Source: Acidihalobacter ferrooxydans (GTDB lineage: Bacteria; Pseudomonadota; Gammaproteobacteria; DSM-5130; Acidihalobacteraceae). Taken from it: 64,000 nt of DNA. The notes under the pieces are model-generated. The model was given only the letters and a program-made list of their open reading frames with translations. It made no database searches and had not been told where the DNA came from. Position 1 is the stretch's first letter, and each line of letters starts with the position of its first letter. Below, one piece after another: positions 27,788 to 36,793 of the stretch. The stretch lies in contig NZ_CP019434.1 in the NCBI RefSeq assembly GCF_001975725.1, forward strand, positions 1,568,387 through 1,632,386, written 5' to 3'. A program made the translations under genes and the position numbers.

Positions 27788-29156
27788 AGCCCTGCTGCTG
27801 CGCGGCGCCGAAGCCGTGCTGACCGGCCTGCCCGGCGCAGCGGCGCATGCCGGCGCCGCCGACATCCGCATCCGCGACGGGCGCATCGCACACATAGGGC
27901 CGAATCTGTTGGCGCAGGAAGGCGAACGCGTGCTCGACGCCTCCGGCTGCGTGGTCTATCCCGGCTGGGTGAACACCCACCACCACCTGTTCCAGAGCCT
28001 GCTCAAGGCCGTGCCCGAAGGGCTCGACCAGCCGCTGATGGGCTGGCTGGCGGCGGTGCCGTTTCGCTTTCAGGACCGCTTTGATCCCGAACTCTTGGAG
28101 ACCGCCGCGACTATCGGCCTGGCCGAATTACTGCTCAGCGGCACCACTACCTGCGCCGACCACCACTACCTGTATTTTGCCGCCGGCGACGACACCCTCG
28201 GCGATCTGCTGTTCGACGTCGCCGAGCGCTTCGGCATGCGCTTCGTGTTGTGTCGCGGCGGCGCCACCGACACCGAACAGTTCACCGACTATCCCAACCG
28301 CATCCGCCCGCAGACCGTCGAGCGCTATGCCGCCGACGTCGAACGCCTGACCGCGCGTTTCCACCAGCGCGGGCCGGACGCCATGCGCCAGGTCGTCATG
28401 GCGCCGAGCACACCGCTGTTCTCCGCCACGGCGCAGGGCCTGCGAGAACTGGCCGCACACGCGCGCCGGCTCGGCATCCGCATGCACTCACATCTGTCCG
28501 AAACCGCCGACTACGTGCGCCATGCACGCGAGACGCACGGCATGAAACCGGTCGAATACTGCGCCGAGCACGACTGGCTGGGGCCGGACGTGTGGTACGC
28601 CCATCTGGTACACGTGGACGAGGCCGAGATCGCCCTGCTGACCGAAACCGGCACCGGCATCGCCCATTGCCCGGCCAGCAACTGCCGCCTCGGCAGCGGC
28701 GTGGCGCCGGTGCCGAAGATGGCCGCGGCCGGCATGCCCGTGTCTCTGGGCGTCGACGGTGCCGCCTCCAGCGAGGCGGCGGACATGATTTCCGAAGCCC
28801 GCCTGGCCTGGCTGGTCCACCGCGCCGTCGGCGGCGCCCAGGCCACCACGGTCGAAGACGTGGTGCATTGGGGTACCCGTGGCGGCGCCCGCCTGCTTGG
28901 TCTGGACGCGGTCGGCACGCTGGAGGTCGGCATGGCCGCCGATCTGGCCGTCTACGAGTTGTCGCACCCGCGCTACTTCGGCCAGTTCCAGCCGGCGCTG
29001 GCGCCGGTGCTGGGCGGGGGTGCGCCAGTGATGCGGTATGTACTGGTCGGGGGGCGCGTGGTCGTCGAGAACGGCGTGATCCCCTGGCTCGACATGGAAG
29101 CGCTGCGTGTCCGGGCGGCGGAAGGCGTGGCGCGTCTGATGCGGGAGCTTGCCTGA
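27780..29156 (+). CDS. 8-oxoguanine deaminase-like amidohydrolase (TRZ/ATZ family)
   Basis: A 458-residue amidohydrolase of the AtzB/TrzN/8-oxoguanine deaminase group. Metal ligands are H67 and H69 (NTHHHLFQ), H238 and E241 (SHLSET) and D326 (GVDGAAS). The FQSLLKAVPEGLDQPLMGWL stretch and HCPASNCRLGSGVAP resemble 8-oxoguanine deaminases, which turn 8-oxoguanine into urate. The GTG start at 27780 overlaps the end of the preceding remnant. Deamination of an aminopurine or triazine-like ring is likely; the exact substrate is inferred. Confidence 0.82.
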   Translation: MSEALLLRGAEAVLTGLPGAAAHAGAADIRIRDGRIAHIGPNLLAQEGERVLDASGCVVYPGWVNTHHHLFQSLLKAVPEGLDQPLMGWLAAVPFRFQDRFDPELLETAATIGLAELLLSGTTTCADHHYLYFAAGDDTLGDLLFDVAERFGMRFVLCRGGATDTEQFTDYPNRIRPQTVERYAADVERLTARFHQRGPDAMRQVVMAPSTPLFSATAQGLRELAAHARRLGIRMHSHLSETADYVRHARETHGMKPVEYCAEHDWLGPDVWYAHLVHVDEAEIALLTETGTGIAHCPASNCRLGSGVAPVPKMAAAGMPVSLGVDGAASSEAADMISEARLAWLVHRAVGGAQATTVEDVVHWGTRGGARLLGLDAVGTLEVGMAADLAVYELSHPRYFGQFQPALAPVLGGGAPVMRYVLVGGRVVVENGVIPWLDMEALRVRAAEGVARLMRELA

Positions 29157-30767
29157 ATGGGGTTTGCGCCACCCGAGCGCGCCGTCATGCGTACCCGAGA
29201 TGGCGTCGCGCTGGTCGCCGACGTATATCGCCCCCCGGGAGCCGGTCCACACCCCGTGCTCTTGATGCGCCAACCGTACGGGCGGCGCATCGCGTCCACA
29301 GTCACCTATGCCCACCCCGGCTGGTATGCCCGCCAGGGATTCATGGTGGTGGTGCAGGACGTGCGCGGCCGCGGCGATTCGCAAGGCGAATTCGAGCCAT
29401 TTCTCAACGAGGCACTGGACGGTGCGGACACCCTGGACTGGTGCGCGCAGCTGCCCGGTAGCAACGGCCGGGTCGGCATGTACGGTTTTTCCTATCAGGG
29501 CGCGACCCAGCTGCTCGCCGCAGCCGGTGGACATCCCGCGCTACGCGCCATTGCTCCGGCGATGACCGCCTGGGATTTATACGAGGACTGGGCTTATGAA
29601 CAGGGCGTACTGCGTCTGGCCAATGGGCTGGGGTGGGCGGCTCAGCTGGCCGCCGAAGGTTATCGCAGGCACGGCGATGCGCCGGCCTACCAGCGGATGC
29701 TGCAACTTGCCGCGGCCGATGGCGCAGCGCTGCGCGATATCGTGGCAACGACCGCCAGCGCATTGCCCGGCAGCTTCTTCAACGATTGGTTGCACGAGCC
29801 GCAGGGCAGCGATTACTGGCGGCGGCGCGCGCCGGCGCCGCGCATGGATCGTCCACTCCCGCCGGCGCTGTTCATTGGCGGTTGGTACGATGCCTTCCTC
29901 GGCGGTACCTTGACCGGCTACCACGCTTGGGTCGACAGCGGCGCCGAGGCCGCGCTGATCATCGGACCCTGGGGCCATCTGCCGTGGACTTCGCGCAGTG
30001 GCGCGGTGGATTACGGCGTCGCGGCCGGTGGCGGCGTGGACGAAGTCCAACTCGCGTTCTTCCGCCGATATCTATGCGAGGAAGCGGGCGATGCGCCGAC
30101 GGGAGCCCGGCTGTTCGATCTCGGCGCCGGCGTCTGGCATGAGTATGCCGGTTGGTCGTGCAGCGAGCAGGTGCTTGCGTTGCATCCGGCAGGCGACGGC
30201 CGCGCCGCGGTCGATGTCGAGGCCGGTCTCCTCAGTGCCGAGGCAGGGCCGGAAGGCGTGGAATGGTTGGTACACGATCCATGGCGGCCCGCACCGGCCT
30301 GTGGCGGGCATCTCGGCCAGCCTGCGGGACGTGCCGACCGCACAGCGGTGGATGCGCGGCCCGACGTGCTCACTTTTACCGGCATGCCCTTGAACGAAAG
30401 CGTGCGCCTATGCGGCGCGCCGGAGCTGGAGTTGCATGGCGGCGCCGACTGCGATCCGTTCACGGTGTATGTGAGCCTGTCCACGGTGGAGCCCGATGGC
30501 CGTAGTCTACACTTGACCGCTGCGGGAGCGCGCCTGAGCGGTGCCGGTCCGTGGTGCGTCCGGCTCCGGCCGGTGCTGGCGACGTTGCGCAGGGGGCAGA
30601 AGCTGCGCCTGTCCATCGCTCTCGCCGCGTTTCCGGGATTGGCATTGGAACATGGCGACGCACGCGGCTGGGCCGAGGTGAGGGCCGGCGAACACCCGGT
30701 CATCACCTTGCAGTTTGCCCCCGGCGCCGGGCGCAGCGCACTCCGTGTGCCGCTGGTGGAGGCCTGA
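29157..30767 (+). CDS. CocE/NonD family hydrolase
   Basis: A 536-residue alpha/beta hydrolase with a C-terminal jelly-roll domain (about 370-530), the X-Pro dipeptidyl-peptidase/cocaine esterase layout. The nucleophile is S112 in YGFSYQG, with the DVRGRGDSQGEF motif near residue 70-80. These enzymes cleave esters or amides. ATG 29157 follows the upstream stop directly. In this island an amide or ester intermediate is a plausible substrate. There is no signal peptide, so it is cytoplasmic. Confidence 0.87.
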   Translation: MGFAPPERAVMRTRDGVALVADVYRPPGAGPHPVLLMRQPYGRRIASTVTYAHPGWYARQGFMVVVQDVRGRGDSQGEFEPFLNEALDGADTLDWCAQLPGSNGRVGMYGFSYQGATQLLAAAGGHPALRAIAPAMTAWDLYEDWAYEQGVLRLANGLGWAAQLAAEGYRRHGDAPAYQRMLQLAAADGAALRDIVATTASALPGSFFNDWLHEPQGSDYWRRRAPAPRMDRPLPPALFIGGWYDAFLGGTLTGYHAWVDSGAEAALIIGPWGHLPWTSRSGAVDYGVAAGGGVDEVQLAFFRRYLCEEAGDAPTGARLFDLGAGVWHEYAGWSCSEQVLALHPAGDGRAAVDVEAGLLSAEAGPEGVEWLVHDPWRPAPACGGHLGQPAGRADRTAVDARPDVLTFTGMPLNESVRLCGAPELELHGGADCDPFTVYVSLSTVEPDGRSLHLTAAGARLSGAGPWCVRLRPVLATLRRGQKLRLSIALAAFPGLALEHGDARGWAEVRAGEHPVITLQFAPGAGRSALRVPLVEA

Positions 30768-30768
30768 T

Positions 30769-32115
30769 ATGTGTGCGGCATTCGACCTGGCCACGCTGCG
30801 CCGCCAAGCGCCGGAGGTCGAATGGCTGGACGACGAGGCGCAGCGAAAGCGCGCCTCGCGCGATTTCTCCTGGTTCAGCCCGGTGCTCAAGCGCGCGCTG
30901 GACTGTGCGCGCGCCGAGGCGGTGGCGCGTCCGGCAGATCAGTCTCAGGCGCTGGCGGTGATCGCGGCCTGTGCGCGGCAGGGCGTGCCGCTGACGCTGC
31001 GCGGCGCGGGCACCGGCAATTACGGTCAGTGCGTGCCGCTGCACGGCGGCGTAGTCATGGACATGAGCCGGTTGGATCGCATTCTCGGCATCGCTGACGG
31101 CGTGGTTCGCGTCGAGGCCGGAGCTCGGCTGGCGGACATCGATACCGCCGTGCGCGAACACGGTTGGGAACTGCGTCTGATGCCTTCCACCTACCGCATG
31201 GCCACCGCCGGCGGATTCTACGCCGGGGGTTTTGGCGGCATCGGGTCGATCCGTTACGGCTCGTTGGAAGAGCCGGGTAACGTGCTGGCTGCCAAGGTCG
31301 CGCCGATGACAGCGCGGCCCGAGCCGATCGAAGTGCGCGGCATGGCGGTGCGTGACCTCTATCACGCCTACGGCACCAACGGCGTCCTGCTGGAGCTGGA
31401 ATATGCGCTCGCGCCATGCCTGCCGTGGGTCGAGCGGCTGTACACGTTTGCAGCGTTCATGGACGCGGCGCGCTTCGGGCATGCGCTGGCGCACGCGGCG
31501 GTCGATCTGCGCCTGCTCACCGTGCTCGACGCGCCGATCCCGCCGCTGATCGGGCTGGAAGGCAAGGTGCCGGACGGGCAGTGCGCCGTGCTGATGGTGG
31601 TCTCGCGCACCGGGGTGGAAGTGGCCGACGCGCTGGCCGCGCAAGGCGGCGGGCACCTCGCCTTCGAGCAGGATCACGCCGCCGCCTTCGGTACGGCCAG
31701 GAGCCTGATCGAATACACCTGGAACCACACCACACTGCGGGCTCTGCGTCGCGATCAGGCGATCACCTATCTGCAAAGCGATTTTCCACCGGGGCAAGCC
31801 CTGGAACTGGTCGAGGCGATGCGCTCGCGTTACGGCGCGGAAGTACTGATGCATCTGGAATTCCTGCGCCGTGGCAACGTGCCCTCATGTGCCGGATTGC
31901 AGCTCGTGCGTTACCGCAGCGAGGCCCGCCTGCGCGAGATCATTGCCGAGCACCGCGCGGCGGGCGTGTACATCGCCGATCCGCACACCTGGCTGCTGGA
32001 CGAGGGCGGGCGCAGCAATCCGGGCCAGATGGCGCTCAAGCGCCGCTTCGATCCGCACGGGCTGCTGAACCCCGGTAAGCTCACCACCGACGGCTATGAA
32101 GGACTGAAGCCATGA
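30769..32115 (+). CDS. FAD-binding oxidoreductase (VAO/PCMH type)
   Basis: A 448-residue protein whose residues 50-230 form a PCMH-type FAD-binding domain (LTLRGAGTGNYGQCVPLHGGVVMDMSRLDRI). The C-terminus (NPGQMALKRRFDPHGLLNPGKL) is the usual end of D-lactate/glycolate-type oxidases. It may oxidise a hydroxy or amine intermediate. ATG 30769 follows the hydrolase stop, and the stop overlaps the next oxygenase as ATGA. A broken copy of its 3' end lies at 33076-33249. Confidence 0.85.
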   Translation: MCAAFDLATLRRQAPEVEWLDDEAQRKRASRDFSWFSPVLKRALDCARAEAVARPADQSQALAVIAACARQGVPLTLRGAGTGNYGQCVPLHGGVVMDMSRLDRILGIADGVVRVEAGARLADIDTAVREHGWELRLMPSTYRMATAGGFYAGGFGGIGSIRYGSLEEPGNVLAAKVAPMTARPEPIEVRGMAVRDLYHAYGTNGVLLELEYALAPCLPWVERLYTFAAFMDAARFGHALAHAAVDLRLLTVLDAPIPPLIGLEGKVPDGQCAVLMVVSRTGVEVADALAAQGGGHLAFEQDHAAAFGTARSLIEYTWNHTTLRALRRDQAITYLQSDFPPGQALELVEAMRSRYGAEVLMHLEFLRRGNVPSCAGLQLVRYRSEARLREIIAEHRAAGVYIADPHTWLLDEGGRSNPGQMALKRRFDPHGLLNPGKLTTDGYEGLKP

Positions 32116-33014
32116 GCGACACGATTCCGCTCATCGACCTGCGCATGTTGGCGGGCGAGACGCGCACGGCGACCGTACAGGCCATTCGCGAGGCCGCCGA
32201 GCAGGTCGGCTTCTTCGCGGTGAGCCACACTGGCGTGCACGCGGTGGTGGTCGAGGGCGCGTTCGCCGCCGCGCGGCATTTCTTCGACCTGCCGGCGGCA
32301 TACAAGGAACAGTGGCGCTATCGCGACACCGCGCTCAACCACGGCTGGGTGTCGACCGGCCAGGAGTCGCTCGACCCGACGCGGCCGGCCGACCGCAAGG
32401 AAAGCTTCACCATGCGCAACGTCGTGCACACCAGCGCGCGCGACGAACTCTGGCCAGACGTGCCGTTGCGCGATGCGGCGTTCAGGCTGTACCGCGAGGC
32501 GCAGCGGCTTGCCGAGCGCGTGCTGGTCGCGCTGGCGGAGGGTCTGGGGCTGCGCTCGGATGAGTTTCTGGCGGCGCATACCGGCGAAAACCAGACGCTG
32601 CGCCTGCTGCACTATCCGTTCGACGCGCGTCCGCTGGCCGCCGGTGAACTGGGTGCCGGCGCACACACCGACTACGGCAGCATCACGCTGCTCTGGCAGG
32701 ACGATGCCGGGGGGCTGGAAGTGCTCGCTCGCGATGGCCAGTGGCTGGCCGTACCGCCGCGTCCCGAGGCGGTGATCGTGAACATCGGCGACCTCATGCA
32801 GCGCTGGACTAACGACAGGCTGCGCTCCACGCTGCACCGTGTGCAACCGCGCACCGACGGCCGCGACCGTTATTCCATCGCCTTCTTCTGCGACCCCGAC
32901 GACGCGGCCGAGATCGCCGTCGTACCGACCTGCGTCGCGCCCGGCGAAGCGCCGCGCTACGCGCCGATCACCGCCGGCGAGCACATTCGCGCGAAGCTGA
33001 AGGCAACGTACTGA
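32112..33014 (+). CDS. isopenicillin N synthase-like Fe(II)/2-oxoglutarate oxygenase (second copy)
   Basis: A 300-residue 2OG-Fe(II) oxygenase. Ligands are H185, D187 (GAHTDYGSITLLWQDD) and H242 (RSTLHRVQ), with R253 and S255 (RYS) for 2-oxoglutarate. It resembles the first copy (22109-23143) in the core, but is shorter and divergent, so each probably has its own step. It is coupled to the FAD oxidase by ATGA. Confidence 0.9.
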   Translation: MSDTIPLIDLRMLAGETRTATVQAIREAAEQVGFFAVSHTGVHAVVVEGAFAAARHFFDLPAAYKEQWRYRDTALNHGWVSTGQESLDPTRPADRKESFTMRNVVHTSARDELWPDVPLRDAAFRLYREAQRLAERVLVALAEGLGLRSDEFLAAHTGENQTLRLLHYPFDARPLAAGELGAGAHTDYGSITLLWQDDAGGLEVLARDGQWLAVPPRPEAVIVNIGDLMQRWTNDRLRSTLHRVQPRTDGRDRYSIAFFCDPDDAAEIAVVPTCVAPGEAPRYAPITAGEHIRAKLKATY

Positions 33015-33075
33015 GGGCGGTGAGTGATCTGCGGAGCGCCATGCCGAATCGATCGTCATCACGCGATGCCCACGC

Positions 33076-33249
33076 GCGGCGGGCATCTACATCGCCGATC
33101 CGCACACCTGGCTGCTCAACGAAGGCGGGCGCAGCAACCCTGGACAAGCGGCGCACAAGCGACGTTTCGATCCGCTGAATCAGCTCGATCACGGGAAACT
33201 CCCTGGAGACTCCGCAGCCATGAGCGGCGCTGGAGCGGTCGAGGCTTGA
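33076..33249 (+). pseudogene. C-terminal remnant of a second FAD-binding oxidoreductase
   Basis: The frame starting around 33076 reads AAGIYIADPHTWLLNEGGRS and continues NPGQAAHKRRFDP to TGA 33247. This matches the C-terminus of the 30769-32115 oxidase (AAGVYIADPHTWLLDEGGRS, NPGQMALKRRFDP) with substitutions, at both DNA and protein level. Only about 60 codons remain and no start is present. It marks a former second copy, probably lost by deletion. Confidence 0.8.
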
Positions 33250-33301
33250 ACGCCATGAGGATCAAAACCATGGGGATGAAAACTACGGCAGAGGCTATGT
33301 C

Positions 33302-34093
33302 ATGAACCACGATTCCAACTTTCGATCACTCGGATGCGGCCCCAATCAGTGGCAGGTGAATGCCACCGAAGTCGATTTATCGAGGCCGCCGCTTCCGGCG
33401 AAGCGTGTGCGTCTGCGCGCACAGCCGCAAAACGTGACACTTGATCTGAATCAGGCGGCGATCCTGGTCATCGACATGCAAAACGATTTCTGCACACCAG
33501 GCGGCTGGCTCGATCACATCGGCGTGGACGTGACGCCGGCGCGCCGCCCGGTCGAACCATTGCGCGCCTTGTTGCCAGTCCTGCGCGCTGCCGGTGTGCC
33601 GGTGATCTGGGTCAATTGGGGCAACCGACCGGACAGGCTCAATCTCAGTCCCTCCGTGCTGCATGTCTACAAACCGGCCGGCGAGGGTGTCGGACTTGGC
33701 GATCCCTTGCCTGACAACGGCGCGCGGGTGCTGGAACAGGGCAGTTGGGCTGCCGCCGTGGTCGATGAACTCGCAGCTGCGGAGCAAGACATCCGCGTCG
33801 ACAAGTATCGCATGAGCGGATTCTGGGACACGCCACTCGACAGTATTCTGCGCAATCTGCGCGTCGACACGCTTTTGTTTGCCGGCGTGAACCTGGATCA
33901 GTGCGTGATGGCCACGCTGCAGGACGCCAACTTTCTCGGTTACGATTGCATCCTGCTGGAGGATTGCGCAGCGACCACCTCGCCTGACTATTGCCGACTG
34001 GCAACCCTGTACAACGTGAAGCAATGCTACGGGTTCGTGACTCAATCGGTCGATTGGATCACCGCCGTCGGGCCATATGCCGATGGTGCGTGA
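33302..34093 (+). CDS. cysteine hydrolase, isochorismatase-like (biuret/triuret hydrolase or RutB type)
   Basis: A 263-residue isochorismatase-like hydrolase with the catalytic triad D58 (VIDMQNDFCTPGGWLDHIG), K168 (VDKYRMSGFW) and C201 (NLDQCVMATL). The MQNDFC-x2-GG-x2-DHIG pattern resembles biuret and triuret hydrolases and ureidoacrylate hydrolase RutB, which release ammonia and CO2 from carbamoyl compounds left after ring opening of purines, pyrimidines or triazines. GAGG precedes ATG 33302. It closes the island. The ureide-type substrate is inference. Confidence 0.85.
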   Translation: MNHDSNFRSLGCGPNQWQVNATEVDLSRPPLPAKRVRLRAQPQNVTLDLNQAAILVIDMQNDFCTPGGWLDHIGVDVTPARRPVEPLRALLPVLRAAGVPVIWVNWGNRPDRLNLSPSVLHVYKPAGEGVGLGDPLPDNGARVLEQGSWAAAVVDELAAAEQDIRVDKYRMSGFWDTPLDSILRNLRVDTLLFAGVNLDQCVMATLQDANFLGYDCILLEDCAATTSPDYCRLATLYNVKQCYGFVTQSVDWITAVGPYADGA

Positions 34094-34527
34094 CGTTGCC
34101 ACACGTGCCACACAGGTGCTTGCGCGATGTGCGTCAGTGACCGGTGAGCGGTGACCGGTAATGAAAGCTTACGCCGTTGGGTCTTCCCGGCGTGGAATGA
34201 AATTTATCGCCTGATGATGAACTGCCTCATTCTTCGCATGGACGTGGAGGGCTATGAATATCGGGCACTTGCTGAAACTGTTATCGGCGACATTCGCATA
34301 CCTTCGTCAAGGGCATGAGCCGGCTGACGGAAAAGCACAACAGCCAGGCGTTCGCCGGATTGTGTAAGAATCGCCTCCGGCAATGAGGCAGGGGCCACAG
34401 TCGCACCATAATCCGTCGAACAGACCGCTGTTCTCACTCAAATGAGTGAAAAACCGCCCCCGTTCTCCTCGCGCTCGCTACAATCCACCAAAGCCGACAG
34501 TTTGCGCCTGGAGAGGAATACAAAACC
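34094..34527. other. intergenic region with a decayed family 2 repeat end
   Basis: No gene is supported in these 434 bases. CCAAAGCCGACAGTTTGCGCCT (34488-34509) and the preceding ACCGCTGTTCTCACTC resemble the right arm of family 2 (compare 49721-49774). The opposite end is not recognisable. Confidence 0.4.
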
Positions 34528-35613
34528 GTGAGTACGATGCCGCCAGAGCCGCTACGCGCTATTCTCGATCTTGCTCGATGGGCGCCCAGTGGCGACAACA
34601 CCCAGCCCTGGCGGTTCGAAATCCTCGATGACCACCATTTTCTGATTCACGGTCACGATACCCGGACTTGGTGCGTCTATGATCTGGATGGGCGCGCCAG
34701 CCAGATCGCTCTCGGGGCACTCATGGAGACGATCGCCATTGCGGCGACGACGCAGGGCATGCGCGTTGAATTTCAGCGCCGCCACGAAACTTCAGAAAGC
34801 GACACGTGCATTGAAGCGCAACTGACCGATTTGCCGTCGGTGACGCCCGATCCTCTGGCCAAGGTCATTACGCGCCGCGTGACTCAGCGCCGACCCTTGA
34901 GCGCTGAGTCCTTGAGCCCGGAACAAAAGCAGGCTCTGGCGCTCTCTGTCGGCGACGCTTTTCGCGTGCACTGGCTCGAAGACAGCGCACAACGCTGGCG
35001 TATGGCCCGGCTGTTGTTCAACAGCGCTCACATTCGCTTGACCATACCCGAGGCGTATCAGGTTCACCGCGATGTCATCCAATGGGATGCCGTGCAGAGC
35101 GAAGATCGCATTCCCGATCAGGCGGTCGGTCTCGATCCGGTCGGCGTCGCCCTCATGCGTTGGGGTATGCAGAGCTGGAGGCGCGTGGATTTTCTGAACC
35201 GTTTTCTGGCCGGCACCTGGCTGCCGCGCTTGCAGCTCGACCTGCTGCCGGGCTATCGCTGCGCGGCGCACGCACTGATCAGCAGTCGCCACCCGCTGGA
35301 GGGTATCGACGCGTATCTGGCTGGCGGTCGGGCGGTGCAACGGTTCTGGCTGACGGCCACTCAGTTGGGATTGCAGTTCCAGCCCGAGATGACGCCGTTG
35401 ATCTTCAGTCGCTATGCGCGCGAGGGCAGAAATTTCACCCGAGTGGAAGCCGCTTTGCATGAGGCGCAGAGCGTCCGCAGTGCCTTGAACACACTGTTTC
35501 CGAGCGAGGCCGTCGAGGCGGGTGTGTTCGTCTGCCGGATGGGGCAGGGTCCCACGCCTGCGGCCCGCTCCGTCCGCTTGCCGCTGGAACGCTTGCTCAA
35601 GGAATCTCCCTGA
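34528..35613 (+). CDS. nitroreductase-family protein
   Basis: A 361-residue protein of the nitroreductase/FMN-dependent fold. The N-terminal LARWAPSGDNTQPWRFEILD motif is typical, and the length fits the longer, duplicated-type members found in biosynthetic clusters. It may oxidise or reduce a peptide- or sugar-linked intermediate with FMN. GTG 34528 is chosen because GAGAGGA (34511-34517) sits eleven bases upstream. It starts a three-gene operon with the PP-loop amidotransferase and an epimerase. Confidence 0.8.
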   Translation: MSTMPPEPLRAILDLARWAPSGDNTQPWRFEILDDHHFLIHGHDTRTWCVYDLDGRASQIALGALMETIAIAATTQGMRVEFQRRHETSESDTCIEAQLTDLPSVTPDPLAKVITRRVTQRRPLSAESLSPEQKQALALSVGDAFRVHWLEDSAQRWRMARLLFNSAHIRLTIPEAYQVHRDVIQWDAVQSEDRIPDQAVGLDPVGVALMRWGMQSWRRVDFLNRFLAGTWLPRLQLDLLPGYRCAAHALISSRHPLEGIDAYLAGGRAVQRFWLTATQLGLQFQPEMTPLIFSRYAREGRNFTRVEAALHEAQSVRSALNTLFPSEAVEAGVFVCRMGQGPTPAARSVRLPLERLLKESP

Positions 35614-35623
35614 GGAGGGCGTC

Positions 35624-36769
35624 TTGAAACAATCCGAATTTCTACGCGAGGTTCGCACCTTCGATCTCATCGCCCGGCGGCTATGGCCCTTGCTGCGTCC
35701 GCTGGCGCGCCCTCATCTGCGCCCCCGCTGCCGGGTGTGCGCCATTCCCGCAGCCTATGCTCCGCTCGATGCCGCAGGTGTCTGCGCGGCTTGCCGGGAG
35801 CACGAAACAGAGCGCAAGAGCGGCGAATCCGACGCTGCGAGTCCGGATCAGGCGCTTGCGCACGAAGTCGATGAAAAACTCAAGGTGGCTCAGGGTCAGG
35901 GACGGATCTACGATGCCGTCTTGCTGTTCAGCGGCGGCAAGGACAGTTGCTATCTGCTTCATCGCTTGCAACAGGATTACCCGGATCTGCGCCTGATCGC
36001 CTTGCTGGTGGACAATGGTTTCATGAGCCCCGTCGCTCTGGAAAATGCCGAGGCCGCCATCGCCGCGTTCGAGATTGATCATCTCGTCTTCAAACCGAAT
36101 CCTGCTTTTGTGCGCAAGCTGTTCAGGCTGGCTTTCGGAGAAATACCGCGTCAGCGCGGTTACAGCATCGTCGATATGATGGACGGCCAGTTGACCTTCG
36201 ATAGCGCGCGCAATCTCGCGGCGCATCTGGGCGCTCCGCTCGTCGTCTGCGGCCTGGGCCGAACCCAGGTCAGCAATATCTTCGGCGGCGTTCGTGTCGA
36301 AATGAGCGAAGAAGATGCGCGTAATCCTCTGGCCGCACGTCAGGGCCTGACGCTGGAGGAACTTTTCAGCGCGGAGGAGATGCGTCATTGGTACCGGGCC
36401 GAAATGTGGCCCGAACAGGCGCGGCCGCGCGTGCTGATGCCCATGGTGGCCTGGGACCCGCCGGAACAGGAGATCATCGCTCAACTCGAAACGCTCGGGC
36501 TGATGCGACCGGGGCAGAGCAATCCACTACTCACCAATAATGCCTTCATCCCCGTCATTGCGCTCAGCGAGGTGGCTCATTTCGGCTTCAATTCCTTCGA
36601 GGTGGAGTTCTCGCGCCTGATCCGTGAAGGGCGCATCGAGCCCGGCTATTGGCGCAATCTGTTCGAGATGGTCGAATACAGCGCACGCACGGGCCGCTTT
36701 GTCGGGCGGGGTACGCTCGAAGTGCTGGAACGCTTGAAAATGAGCCGTCAGGACATCGGTCTGGACTGA
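35624..36769 (+). CDS. PP-loop N-acetyl sugar amidotransferase-like protein
   Basis: A 381-residue ATP pyrophosphatase. The PP-loop SGGKDS (103-108) is followed by substrate-binding segments; a zinc site is suggested by C36, C39, C54 and C57. It resembles the WbpG/PseA-type N-acetyl sugar amidotransferases, which use ammonia to turn a sugar carboxyl or acetamido group into an acetamidino group. TTG 35624 follows a strong GAGGAGG (35612-35618). It sits between the nitroreductase and the epimerase, so a modified sugar or lipid is likely. Confidence 0.82.
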   Translation: MKQSEFLREVRTFDLIARRLWPLLRPLARPHLRPRCRVCAIPAAYAPLDAAGVCAACREHETERKSGESDAASPDQALAHEVDEKLKVAQGQGRIYDAVLLFSGGKDSCYLLHRLQQDYPDLRLIALLVDNGFMSPVALENAEAAIAAFEIDHLVFKPNPAFVRKLFRLAFGEIPRQRGYSIVDMMDGQLTFDSARNLAAHLGAPLVVCGLGRTQVSNIFGGVRVEMSEEDARNPLAARQGLTLEELFSAEEMRHWYRAEMWPEQARPRVLMPMVAWDPPEQEIIAQLETLGLMRPGQSNPLLTNNAFIPVIALSEVAHFGFNSFEVEFSRLIREGRIEPGYWRNLFEMVEYSARTGRFVGRGTLEVLERLKMSRQDIGLD

Positions 36770-36793
36770 AATCATGCCAACAGGAGGGATACC

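Noticed and set aside
28250-29461. 403-codon alternative frame across the 8-oxoguanine deaminase-like gene
   Set aside because: Extremely Arg-rich and incompatible with the clear metal-ligand pattern in the chosen frame.
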